Shown here piece by piece: positions 37,614 to 46,578 of a stretch of DNA of 64,000 nt. The stretch is from JAABRU01 sp050180235 (lineage in GTDB: Bacteria > Desulfobacterota > Desulfobacteria > Desulfobacterales > Desulfococcaceae). Below the pieces are notes generated by a model. The model searched no databases and was not told the origin of the DNA. It saw only the letters and a list, made by a program, of their open reading frames with translations. The stretch's first letter is position 1. Each line of letters begins with the position of its first letter. The stretch lies in the NCBI GenBank assembly GCA_050180235.1, contig JBFXEJ010000001.1, positions 1-64,000 of the forward strand. The letters run 5' to 3'. Both the position numbers and the translations under genes were made by a program.

Positions 37614-37766
37614 ATGAGGAAAAAAACTGATGAGTTTTCAATCAAAACTGAAATCTTTTCCATTGGTGGTAAGCAAGTGCGTGTTAATGAAAAGATTAAT
37701 GGCCTTGTTATTGATGATTCTGTTACACGAGAGAACCCGTGCAGGCCAAAATATTCAGGTGGTTGA
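37614..37766 (+). CDS. Short hypothetical protein after the Hsp90-like gene
   Basis: A 50-residue frame (MRKKTDEFSIKTEIFSIGGK) that starts 13 nt after the ATPase stop with AAAGGAG upstream, so it is well placed for translation. It ends at TGA 37764-37766, inside the second small frame. No family is recognised. It could be the N-terminal part of a protein that continues, after a frameshift, in the frame ending at 37965. Confidence 0.35.
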   Translation: MRKKTDEFSIKTEIFSIGGKQVRVNEKINGLVIDDSVTRENPCRPKYSGG

Positions 37767-37965
37767 AGCCCTCAACTACCATTTTAAAGCAAAATTTCAG
37801 GATGAAATTGAAAGGAAGGTGAAGCAAGAGAGGACTAATGCTGCTAAAGGAATGATAGATGAGGGAATGTCAAAAGATGCCATAGTCCGGATTCTTTTGA
37901 GAAGTTTCCAATGTACGCAGGATGAAGCTGAGGATTATTATAATATTGCATCTGATGAGAGATAG
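37687..37965 (+). CDS. Small hypothetical, Rpn/DUF-like C-terminal tail
   Basis: From about 37770 this frame encodes VVEALNYHFKAKF and then KGMIDEGMSKDAIVRILL, resembling the C-terminal tail of Rpn-type PD-(D/E)XK transposase-like proteins (a repeated GMSxxxIxxL pattern). The nuclease core is absent. The true start is unclear; 37687 is the last ATG before the tail. It may be a remnant, or part of a frameshifted gene with the preceding 50-residue frame. It ends 41 nt before the second AAA-PDDEXK gene. Confidence 0.3.
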   Translation: MKRLMALLLMILLHERTRAGQNIQVVEALNYHFKAKFQDEIERKVKQERTNAAKGMIDEGMSKDAIVRILLRSFQCTQDEAEDYYNIASDER

Positions 37966-38006
37966 TTTTTTAATGCCAAAAAATCTAATAATCCGAGGTT
38001 ATTCCC

Positions 38007-39689
38007 ATGAAAAAACGTATCCTGTACGCGAATGCCAATTACGAGGAAATCGTAAATGACAACGGTTATTTTGTGGATAAAACCCACTATATTGAAAAAC
38101 TGGAAACTGTGGGAAACCCGGTTTTCCTGCGTCCCCGGCGTTTCGGCAAATCCCTGTGGTGCAGGATTCTGGAATGTTATTACAACATTGGCCAGAAGGA
38201 TGATTTTGAAAGGCTGTTCGGCCATACATATATCGGAAAAAATCCCACACCTCTGCGGAACTCGTTTTTTGTGCTGCATCTGGATTTTTCCACTGTTGAT
38301 CCTTCCGGTGACATTGCGGATATTGAAAGAAGTTTCAATTTTATATGCAACTCCCGTCTGGAAAACTTTATAAACCGTTATGATGAATGGTTTAATAATA
38401 AATTTCAAATAGTTAATAATATTCCTGCCGCCAACAGTCTTGCGGCTGTTCTTGATCTGATTTCGGATTCCGGTATGCCCCGTCTGTATGTCATCATTGA
38501 TGAATACGACAATTTTGCCAACCAACTGATTACAGCCGGCAGGGATCATCTGTACCGTAAACTGACAGGGGAAGACAGTTTTCTGAAAACCTTTTTCAAA
38601 ACTTTGAAAGAGGGACGCAAAACCGGGGCGGTAAACAATGTTTTCATCACCGGTGTTCTGCCGGTTGCCATAGATGATCTCGCGTCGGGCTTCAATATTG
38701 GCACTTTTATCACACTGGACAGGGAATTTGAAAACATGATGGGATTCACACAGTCTGAAGCGGATCATCTGCTGGATGAAATTTACCGGGATTATGAAAT
38801 AGATCCGTCCTCACGCGGGGAGGTTGGGCAGGTCATCAGAACCCAGTATGACGGATACCATTTTGTCAGTGTCCGGAACGAGCCTGTGTATAATTCCACA
38901 ATGCTGCTGTATTTTCTCCGTGACTTCTGCCGCTTCGGGCAGATTCCCAAACATCTGACAGATCCGAATCTGAAAACAGACATTTCATGGGTGCGGAGAC
39001 TTACAGGCTCCAATCCGCAGTACACCGAGGAATTTGTGAATCATCTGATGATGGACAATGCGATCCGGTATGATGACATGTTTCTTGTGCAGAAATTTGA
39101 TATGAACCAGTTTTTTGAAAAAAGTTTTTTCCCGGTATCCTTTTTTTATCTGGGCATGCTTACAAGAAAGGATGACTTTTACCTGAAACTTCCGAACCTG
39201 AACATGCGCCAGATTTTTGCTGAATATTTCAATGAGATTCACCGCATTGACGTATCCACAAAATATGCGGAAATGATGCAGGGATTTGTGAACACCCTGA
39301 ATCTGCCCCGGCTGTTTGCGGATTACTGGGAACTGTATGTTTCGCAACTGCCGGAGGCCATCTTTCAGCAGGTGAATGAAAACTTTTACCGCACCACATT
39401 TTTTGAACTGTGCAGCCGTTATCTTTCCCGGTGGTTCATATGGAATGTGGAAAGATCCTATCCCAAAGGGAAAACCGATCTGGAATTTGTGGGCAAATAC
39501 CATGAAGAATTCGCGGGTGTGAGAATTGTGATCGAATTCAAATATTTTTCCAACGCGGAACTGAAAAAAATGAAAACCACTGTGAAAAAATTCCGTCTGA
39601 GAAAAGAAGACACGGTTCAGATTGCGGGATACACTGAGGGGCTGAAACAGGAATATCCGGAAGCAAAGGTTTCGCAGTATGTGATTTAG
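38007..39689 (+). CDS. AAA-ATPase-like / PDDEXK_9 protein, copy 2 (C-terminus cut by stop)
   Basis: A 560-residue paralogue of 28883-30652, with the same P-loop (RRFGKS), IIDEYDN and nuclease residues (KTDLEF; IEFK). The 5' end and the nuclease half are almost the same as in the other copies. The central part (38330-38460 and about 38800-39130) has diverged and the first block is AT-rich. Where the other copies read VIYCFGNQ, this one has TAG (39687-39689) for the tyrosine. The former tail (CFGSQWFKVFEIK) remains readable to 39731, so 14 residues are lost. The nuclease core is untouched and the protein may still work. Confidence 0.75.
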   Translation: MKKRILYANANYEEIVNDNGYFVDKTHYIEKLETVGNPVFLRPRRFGKSLWCRILECYYNIGQKDDFERLFGHTYIGKNPTPLRNSFFVLHLDFSTVDPSGDIADIERSFNFICNSRLENFINRYDEWFNNKFQIVNNIPAANSLAAVLDLISDSGMPRLYVIIDEYDNFANQLITAGRDHLYRKLTGEDSFLKTFFKTLKEGRKTGAVNNVFITGVLPVAIDDLASGFNIGTFITLDREFENMMGFTQSEADHLLDEIYRDYEIDPSSRGEVGQVIRTQYDGYHFVSVRNEPVYNSTMLLYFLRDFCRFGQIPKHLTDPNLKTDISWVRRLTGSNPQYTEEFVNHLMMDNAIRYDDMFLVQKFDMNQFFEKSFFPVSFFYLGMLTRKDDFYLKLPNLNMRQIFAEYFNEIHRIDVSTKYAEMMQGFVNTLNLPRLFADYWELYVSQLPEAIFQQVNENFYRTTFFELCSRYLSRWFIWNVERSYPKGKTDLEFVGKYHEEFAGVRIVIEFKYFSNAELKKMKTTVKKFRLRKEDTVQIAGYTEGLKQEYPEAKVSQYVI

Positions 39690-39751
39690 TGCTTTGGCAG
39701 TCAGTGGTTTAAAGTGTTTGAAATCAAATGACATTTTTATGGGAGAAACAT

Positions 39752-42700
39752 ATGTCCCGGTATATTCAGAATCAGAGACTTTTCAGCGGCACTTACTTTA
39801 ACCGCGTGATTTCGGATGTTTCCTTTCCGAGAAAGCGGGAACTTCCCCCGGACGGAAGGGAAAAACTGAAAACCCTGCTGGAAATCTGGCGGGAAGTGCG
39901 GCCCAGAATGGTGCGGGATCTGCCGGAATCCGAACCGCTTCCGGTTCCTTATGCAGGGCTATCCCCGCTGCTGGCCCCCCTGAAAAATGTTTCAGAGGAA
40001 AGCGTGAAAACAGATTTCATTCTTCCTGTGCTGGAAAAAGTGCTGGATTACAGTTGCGACAAGGAAAAATCCCTTTGCCTTGACGGGCTGCCGGAAAAAG
40101 AACGCAACAGAAAAAAGAATGACCGTCCGGATCTGATTGTGTTCCGGGAGAAACAACTGCACAATGCGGCTGTGCGGAATGCCGCGAAAAAGAAAAAAAC
40201 AGCAGATGCCCTTTCTTTCTGCCGGGATGCGGATTTCATACTGGATGTCAAGAAATTCTCCAAAGGCATCGGCGCGGATGAGGACAGGGAAAAAGGCAGA
40301 GACACCAGTGCTGCGGAAGATATAGACCAGGTGGAACGCTATACTCGCGGATGCGGAAAAACCTGGGGCATTCTCACAAACGGAAGATCATGGCGGCTCA
40401 TGCGCAAAGGGAAAGTGCAGGAGCATCTGCGCTTTGATCTTGTCCTGTTTCTGGAAGATCTGAACATGCGGGAAGATGCTGTGCAGAAAGGCAGAGGGAA
40501 AGAATCAGGTTTCAGCGATGCGGATATGGAAACCTTTGCCCTGTTTTTCCATCTTTTCGGCCATCCCGCAGTGGGGGGCGGTTATCTGAATCTGCTTTAC
40601 AGTGAGGGAGAGGCCAGCAGCCGCCGGGTGAAAGACATTCTCCGGGACAATGCCCACACTGCCGTGCAGATCATAGCGGAAAGCTTCTGGAAGTTTCCGG
40701 GAAATGCTTATCCTGAAAAACCGTGTCAGGATGTGCTGGATCATCTTCGGGAACTTTCCCTTACTTTTTTATACCGTCTGCTCTTTATCCTCAAAGCCGA
40801 GGCACAGGGACTGCTGCCCATGCGCACGGAACAGGGGGCGGAAACCCTGTATGCCTCGGAAATTTCCACATGGGCGGTTTTCAGCAGTCTGAAAAACAAA
40901 TCAGAGGAAAATCTCAGAAGCATCAGCACGGGTTTTGACAGACTCCGCAGGCTGTTTGAACTGATCAATTCCGGCGGTGAATATGAGGTTCCCGCGTATG
41001 ACGGCGGTCTTTTTGACCCGGAGATTCATGCGGGACTGGAAAAACTGCGTCTCAATGATGATGCCCTGTATGCTGTTCTGAACAGACTGATTTATCTGGA
41101 TAAATCAGAACCTGTTCCCTATGCGGATCTGGATGTGCGCGACTTCGGGGATATTTACGAAGGGCTTTTGGAACAGCGTCTGATTCTGGAAAGGATCGGA
41201 AAGGAATACCGCATTTCCCTGCGGAACAGAAAAGGCGAACGCAAGGCCAGCGGTTCCTGGTTCACCCCGGATTCCCTGGTGGATCATATTGTCAGGGAAA
41301 CCCTGAATCCCCTGCTGGAAAAATGCAGGGGGAATCCCCATAAAATTCTCAGCCTTAAAATCCTTGATCCCGCTATGGGCAGCGGTCATTTTCTGGTCAA
41401 AGTTGTGGATGTGACGGCCTGGCATCTCACCCTGAACTGCGCTCCTGTGGACAAAGGGATTCCGGATGATAACGGCCCTGCGGAATTTTCCTACTGGAAG
41501 CGCAAAGTGGTGGAACACTGCATTTACGGGGTGGATGTGAATCCGATGGCCGTGGAACTTGCCAAAGTGTCCCTGTGGCTCCATTCTGCCAGCCTGTGCA
41601 AACCTTTGTCTTTTCTGGATCATCATCTGAAATGCGGCAACAGTCTGGTGGGTGCTGACCTGCGGCAGGTATCCGGGCCGGGTCTGGAAAGCAGGGAACT
41701 GAAATCCGGTACGGAATGGGTTCCCCGCGTAAAACAGGAAATGCAGGAAGATGCCAAGTCTTCGGAAAAAAAAGGAAAAAAAATCCGGATCGGCCAGCTT
41801 CTGCTTCCCCTTCCCATTGATACGGGACTGTTTTCCGGCATACTTGAAAGCGTCAGGGAAATTCTGCGCCGTCCCAGCAACACGCCGCAGCAGGTGAAAT
41901 CCAAACACAGGGATTATCTGATGTCAGTGAACAGCAGACTGGAGGCACACAGAATTCTCTGTGATCTCTGGTGTGCGCAGTGGTTTCTGTCCGAACCGGA
42001 CAAAGAAGGCATTTCTGTTTATGAAAGCCCCGGAGGTCTGTATGCGCGTGTCAAAAAAATCTGCGGCATCACCGATGAAAGCAGACGCATGTCTGAAGTG
42101 GAAAAACTGAAAAAACATGCCTTTGTGAAAAAGATCGAAAGAGCCAGACAGGAAGGATACGGCCCCCGCCCCATGCGTTTTTTTCACTGGCAACTGGAAT
42201 TTCCCGAAGCAGCTTTCACACAGGATGGGGAACTCAAAGAGAATTTCGGATTTGACGCAGTTGTGGGCAATCCGCCCTGGGACAAAATCAAACCCGCAAA
42301 ACGGGATTTTTACGGGCAGTTCAGCGAAGAAGTGGCAAACCGTCAGGGAACTTCCCTCAATGCCCTGATTGCAGAAATGGAAAAGGAAAATCCGCAGCTC
42401 GCGGAAGATTGGCAGAAATATGAAAAAATGATCAACTGCATGACAGCCTTCCTCAGTCAGTGCGGAGCCTATGAATTTCAGACAGCAGATGTGGAAGGCA
42501 GAAAAACCGGGGGCGATCCGGATCTGTTCCGCTATTTCACCGAAAGAGCCGGACACTTTGTCCGCAAAAGCGGACGTGCCGGGCTTGTGGTTCCCTGTAC
42601 ACTCTGGCAGGGGCATGGCTGCACAGGACTGCGGCGCCGGCTCTTTGAACGCTGCACCATGCAAAGCATTTACACCTTTGAAAATTACCGGAAATGGGCA

Positions 42701-44554
42701 TTTGGCATTCATTCCAGTTTCAAATTTTCCACATTTGTGTTTTCCGCAGAATCTCCGCCGGCAAACCACAGTTTTCCTGCGGCTTTCATGCTGAGGGATA
42801 CAAGGGTTCCTGAGAAATGCTTTCAGGAGCCTCTGGTAAGTCTTTCATATGATTATGTGAAATCTGTCAGTCCCACGTCACTGGCCCTGATTGACATCCG
42901 ATCAGAAGCAGAGGCCAGGTTTATCCAAAAAATCCATAAAAATTATCCTGTTCTGGGATCTCCGGAAAGCGGATGGAATGCTGTTTACAGAACAGAACTG
43001 CACATGACAGCGGATTCCTGGCGTTTCAAAACAAGGGAATGGATGAAAGAGCGGGGATTCACGCAGGTTCTGCCGGAGCATCTGCCTGACAGCGGTGAAT
43101 GCGGGGCCGCAGATACGGAACAGACCGTGAAAAACAATGGAAAAGAATTCAGATCTGTTTACAGACGTGAACTGGATATGAGCAATGATTCCTGGCGATT
43201 CAAGACAAGGGAATGGATGAAAGAGCGGGGATTCACGCAGATTCTGCCTGTTCATGGAGAGGATGGCGCATGGATGCAGAAAAAAAACGGGCCGGTTACG
43301 GCAAAACTGCCTGAACATCTGTCTGAAGGCGGTGAATACTGGGTTTCTGCTGATGCGGACTGGTACAGGGAAAGAGGATACAGGGAACAGAAAGCGGAGA
43401 TCAGCGGAAAGGAATACAGTTTTTTCATTCACCCTGAAGATGCGGCCGGGGAAAAAAGCAGAAAATCTGATCCCAAAAAAGACTTCCGCCGGATTTTCCC
43501 GGCTGAATATTATACTGCTCTGTATGAAGGCCGTATGGTGCATATCTTTGATCATTCCCAAAAAAGGTATCTCCGGGGCCAGGGCCGGAAGGCCGTATGG
43601 GAGGATATTCCGGTCTCCGAAAAAATGCTGCAGCCCAGGGTTTTTTTCTGCAAAACTGAAACCGGCAAAGAAACAAAATCCCGGATCGGTTTCTGCGACA
43701 TCACCGGAGCAACCAATGAGAGAAGCATTCTGGCTGCCATGCTCGGCCCGGACAGCATGGGCGGCAACAAAGTGCCGTGTCTGATGATGGATTCCACTGA
43801 AAAATCGCTGGTTCTGCTGGCTGTCCTGTGTTCCTTCTGCGGTGATGCCCTGATCCGGCTGCGGATCAGCACCAATCTGACATGGAATTTTCTTTCAAAT
43901 CTGGCAGTTCCAAAATATACAGATATTCCGCAGGATACCAGAGAGACAATCTGTCAACTGGCCGCAAAACTCAACTGCACCACACCGGAACTGGCTGAAG
44001 TATGGAATGAGGTGTTTCCGGACAGTCCCTGGTCTTACGCATCTGCGGAACGGGATTTGTGGAAACGTGCTGAAATCCGTGCCAAACTGGATTCCATTAT
44101 TGCGGAACTCTACGGACTGACTGTGGAGGAATATGCTGTAATCCTTACCGGATTTCCTCTTCTGGATAGGGATCAGCCGCCCCTGGCCGGAGATTATTTT
44201 CTCACCGAAGGAAATGAGGATTCCAAAAACAGAGGGGAAGAAAACAAAGGCAGGATTGAGACAGAATGGGGAATCTTTGAACGCAGACCCCGCAGTTTCA
44301 TTACCCGTGATTTTGCCCTGCTGACGTATATGAAACACAAAAATTATCCGCTGCCCCGGAAACTGGATGAATGGTACAGGGACAAAGCAGGTTTTGACCC
44401 TGAGGGCTTTCTCTCCCGCTTCCGCATCGGTGAAATCAAAGATCTCATGGAACGGGTGGAAACAGCCAGAAAGCTCGGCGCAGTTCCCTATATTCCCACT
44501 GCACGGGGGGAATCCCAAAACAGTAAAGAGGATGAAACCGAAAATGGGGAATAA
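39752..44554 (+). CDS. Large Eco57I-type adenine methyltransferase/restriction enzyme
   Basis: A 1600-residue protein. The N-terminal part (to about 230) has DRPDLIVF and ADFILDVKKF, a possible PD-(D/E)XK nuclease. A helical region precedes FTPDSLVDHIV; motif I is LDPAMGSGHFL (D539) and motif IV NPPW at N840. The C-terminal half has the target-recognition region (WRFKTREWMKERGF appears twice, see findings) and KVPCLMMDSTEKSL. The layout fits type IIG or PglX-like enzymes. The start at 39752 follows GGGAGA. It is bracketed by two AAA-PDDEXK genes, and with the helicase and Hsp90-like ATPase it could make up a helicase-methylase-ATPase defence system. Confidence 0.8.
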   Translation: MSRYIQNQRLFSGTYFNRVISDVSFPRKRELPPDGREKLKTLLEIWREVRPRMVRDLPESEPLPVPYAGLSPLLAPLKNVSEESVKTDFILPVLEKVLDYSCDKEKSLCLDGLPEKERNRKKNDRPDLIVFREKQLHNAAVRNAAKKKKTADALSFCRDADFILDVKKFSKGIGADEDREKGRDTSAAEDIDQVERYTRGCGKTWGILTNGRSWRLMRKGKVQEHLRFDLVLFLEDLNMREDAVQKGRGKESGFSDADMETFALFFHLFGHPAVGGGYLNLLYSEGEASSRRVKDILRDNAHTAVQIIAESFWKFPGNAYPEKPCQDVLDHLRELSLTFLYRLLFILKAEAQGLLPMRTEQGAETLYASEISTWAVFSSLKNKSEENLRSISTGFDRLRRLFELINSGGEYEVPAYDGGLFDPEIHAGLEKLRLNDDALYAVLNRLIYLDKSEPVPYADLDVRDFGDIYEGLLEQRLILERIGKEYRISLRNRKGERKASGSWFTPDSLVDHIVRETLNPLLEKCRGNPHKILSLKILDPAMGSGHFLVKVVDVTAWHLTLNCAPVDKGIPDDNGPAEFSYWKRKVVEHCIYGVDVNPMAVELAKVSLWLHSASLCKPLSFLDHHLKCGNSLVGADLRQVSGPGLESRELKSGTEWVPRVKQEMQEDAKSSEKKGKKIRIGQLLLPLPIDTGLFSGILESVREILRRPSNTPQQVKSKHRDYLMSVNSRLEAHRILCDLWCAQWFLSEPDKEGISVYESPGGLYARVKKICGITDESRRMSEVEKLKKHAFVKKIERARQEGYGPRPMRFFHWQLEFPEAAFTQDGELKENFGFDAVVGNPPWDKIKPAKRDFYGQFSEEVANRQGTSLNALIAEMEKENPQLAEDWQKYEKMINCMTAFLSQCGAYEFQTADVEGRKTGGDPDLFRYFTERAGHFVRKSGRAGLVVPCTLWQGHGCTGLRRRLFERCTMQSIYTFENYRKWAFGIHSSFKFSTFVFSAESPPANHSFPAAFMLRDTRVPEKCFQEPLVSLSYDYVKSVSPTSLALIDIRSEAEARFIQKIHKNYPVLGSPESGWNAVYRTELHMTADSWRFKTREWMKERGFTQVLPEHLPDSGECGAADTEQTVKNNGKEFRSVYRRELDMSNDSWRFKTREWMKERGFTQILPVHGEDGAWMQKKNGPVTAKLPEHLSEGGEYWVSADADWYRERGYREQKAEISGKEYSFFIHPEDAAGEKSRKSDPKKDFRRIFPAEYYTALYEGRMVHIFDHSQKRYLRGQGRKAVWEDIPVSEKMLQPRVFFCKTETGKETKSRIGFCDITGATNERSILAAMLGPDSMGGNKVPCLMMDSTEKSLVLLAVLCSFCGDALIRLRISTNLTWNFLSNLAVPKYTDIPQDTRETICQLAAKLNCTTPELAEVWNEVFPDSPWSYASAERDLWKRAEIRAKLDSIIAELYGLTVEEYAVILTGFPLLDRDQPPLAGDYFLTEGNEDSKNRGEENKGRIETEWGIFERRPRSFITRDFALLTYMKHKNYPLPRKLDEWYRDKAGFDPEGFLSRFRIGEIKDLMERVETARKLGAVPYIPTARGESQNSKEDETENGE
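42980..43251 (+). repeat. Internal tandem duplication in methyltransferase gene
   Basis: Two similar stretches, about 42980-43077 and 43154-43251 (period 174 bp), both encoding a YRxEL-x-M-xx-DSWRFKTREWMKERGFTQ block. The DNA from the DSWRF codons onwards differs at only a few bases. The frame is kept. Confidence 0.8.
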
Positions 44555-44591
44555 AGCAGGGATGAACCGGAACAGAAAGGAGTACAGAGCA

Positions 44592-46319
44592 ATGAAAAAA
44601 CGCATCCTTTACGCAAATGCCAATTACGAGGAAATCATAAGCAAAAACGGTTACTTTGTTGACAAAACCCGTTATATTGAAAAAATGGAGAATATTGAAA
44701 ACCCTGTTTTTCTGCGTCCCCGGCGATTCGGCAAATCCCTGTGGTGCCGGATTCTGGAATGCTATTACAACATCGGTCAGAAAGATGATTTTGAAAGGCT
44801 GTTCGGTCATACGTATATCGGAAAGAATCCCACGCCGCTGCGCAATTCCTTTTTTGTGCTGCATCTGGATTTTTCCACGGTTGATCCCACAGATGATATT
44901 GCAGACATTGAAAAAAATTTCAATCATACATGCAATACGGAACTGGAAAGTGTTGTCAGACGGTATACTGAATGGTTTCAGGATAAGACTGCAGTCAGCC
45001 GTGAAAATCAGGCTGCCCAGAATCTGAAAGATATTCTCAGAATTATATCAGATTCCGGTATGCCCTCTCTGTATGTCATCATTGATGAATACGACAACTT
45101 TGCCAACCAACTGATTGTCAGCAATAAAGATCATCTGTACCGTGAACTGACACGGGATGACAGTTTTTTCAAAACTTTTTTCAAGACCCTGAAAGAGGGC
45201 AGAAAAACCGGAGCGGTCGCGAATGTGTTCATCACAGGTGTTCTGCCCATCACCATTGATGACATGGCATCAGGATTCAATATTGCCAATTTCATCACAC
45301 TGGACCCGGAATTTGAAAACATGCTCGGATTCACGCAGAGAGAGGCCGATCATCTGCTGGATGAAATATACAGAGACTATGAATTTGATCCGGCCACCCG
45401 CAGGGAGGTGGATGAGATCATAAAATCCCATTACAACGGATACCGTTTTGTCCGCACACAGGGGGAGCCGCTTTACAACTCCACGATTCTGATGTATTTT
45501 CTGCAGTATTTCACCCGGCACAGACAGATTCCCGAATTTCTGACAGATATGAATCTGCGCACGGATATTATGTGGGTGAGACGGATTACCGGAGCGAATC
45601 CGCAGAACACAGAGGAGTTTGTGAACAGACTGACAGCAGAAAACACTGTTCCCTATGACAGAAATTTTCTCACCGCCAAATTCAGCATGTTCCAGTTTTT
45701 TGAAAAAGGCTTTTATCCGATCTCCTTTTTTTATCTGGGAATGCTCACAAGAAAGGATGACTTTTACCTGAAACTTCCGAATTTGAACATGCGCCAGATT
45801 TTTGTGGAATATTTCAATGAGATTCACCGCATTGATGTTTCCACCAAATATGCGGAGATGATGCAGGGATTTGTGAACACCCTGAATCTGCCGCAGTTGT
45901 TTGCGGATTACTGGGAACTGTATGTTTCCCAACTGCCGGAAGCCATCTTCCAGCAGGTGAATGAAAACTTTTACCGCACCACTTTTTTTGAACTGTGCAG
46001 CCGCTATCTTTCCAGATGGTTCATATGGAATGTGGAAAGATCGTATCCCAAAGGAAAGACTGACCTGGAGTTTGTGGGCAAGTATCATGAAGAATTCGCG
46101 GGTGTGAGAATTGTGATCGAATTCAAATATTTTTCCAATGCGGAACTGAAAAAAATGAAAACCACTGTGAAAAAATTCCGTCTGAGAAAAGAAGACACTG
46201 TTCAGATAGCCGGATACACGGAGGGACTGAAACAGGAATATCCCGAAGCAAAGGTTTCGCAGTATGTGATTTACTGTTTCGGGAATCAGGGATTTAAGGT
46301 GTTTGAAACCGGATCATGA
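44592..46319 (+). CDS. AAA-ATPase-like / PDDEXK_9 protein, copy 3
   Basis: A 575-residue paralogue with intact P-loop (RPRRFGKS), IIDEYDN and the nuclease pair KTDLEF/IEFK. The start at 44592 has AAAGGAG upstream, 37 nt after the methyltransferase stop. The sequence is mosaic: the GAVANVFITGVLPITIDDM and NLRTDIMWVRRITGANPQN blocks match copy 1, whereas DFSTVDP and ADHLLDEIYRDYE match copy 2. The tail is intact (VIYCFGNQGFKVFETGS). Function as in the other copies: an ATPase-coupled nuclease of unknown biological role. Confidence 0.8.
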   Translation: MKKRILYANANYEEIISKNGYFVDKTRYIEKMENIENPVFLRPRRFGKSLWCRILECYYNIGQKDDFERLFGHTYIGKNPTPLRNSFFVLHLDFSTVDPTDDIADIEKNFNHTCNTELESVVRRYTEWFQDKTAVSRENQAAQNLKDILRIISDSGMPSLYVIIDEYDNFANQLIVSNKDHLYRELTRDDSFFKTFFKTLKEGRKTGAVANVFITGVLPITIDDMASGFNIANFITLDPEFENMLGFTQREADHLLDEIYRDYEFDPATRREVDEIIKSHYNGYRFVRTQGEPLYNSTILMYFLQYFTRHRQIPEFLTDMNLRTDIMWVRRITGANPQNTEEFVNRLTAENTVPYDRNFLTAKFSMFQFFEKGFYPISFFYLGMLTRKDDFYLKLPNLNMRQIFVEYFNEIHRIDVSTKYAEMMQGFVNTLNLPQLFADYWELYVSQLPEAIFQQVNENFYRTTFFELCSRYLSRWFIWNVERSYPKGKTDLEFVGKYHEEFAGVRIVIEFKYFSNAELKKMKTTVKKFRLRKEDTVQIAGYTEGLKQEYPEAKVSQYVIYCFGNQGFKVFETGS

Positions 46320-46578
46320 GAATATTGAAGCACAATCAGTGAGTTCCTGATTTTTGAAAGAGCTGTTTAATATGAGTTAAAATGCCGCTGACATCTGTAT
46401 GCCGCTTTTTTTTGCCCTTTCCATAAATATATTCCGGTTCTGCTGATAGAGCAGCTCCTCACAGCAAAAAAACACTATGGACATTTTGATACAAAAAGGG
46501 TAAATGTAACAGTTTTCCGGACTGAAACAGTCCTATACACAAATGCTTCCATTATGGAGATAATCAGGAGAAATAACA

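Noticed and set aside
28883..46319. Calling the island DISARM or BREX.
   Set aside because: DISARM needs DrmA/DrmB/DrmC and BREX needs PglZ/BrxC; none of these was seen. Only the helicase and methylase types overlap.
46353..46383. TTGAAA ... TAAAAT as a sigma-70 promoter for the CoA transferase-GNAT gene.
   Set aside because: The 19-bp spacer is long and the site is about 195 bp from the start codon; in AT-rich spacer DNA such matches are expected by chance.
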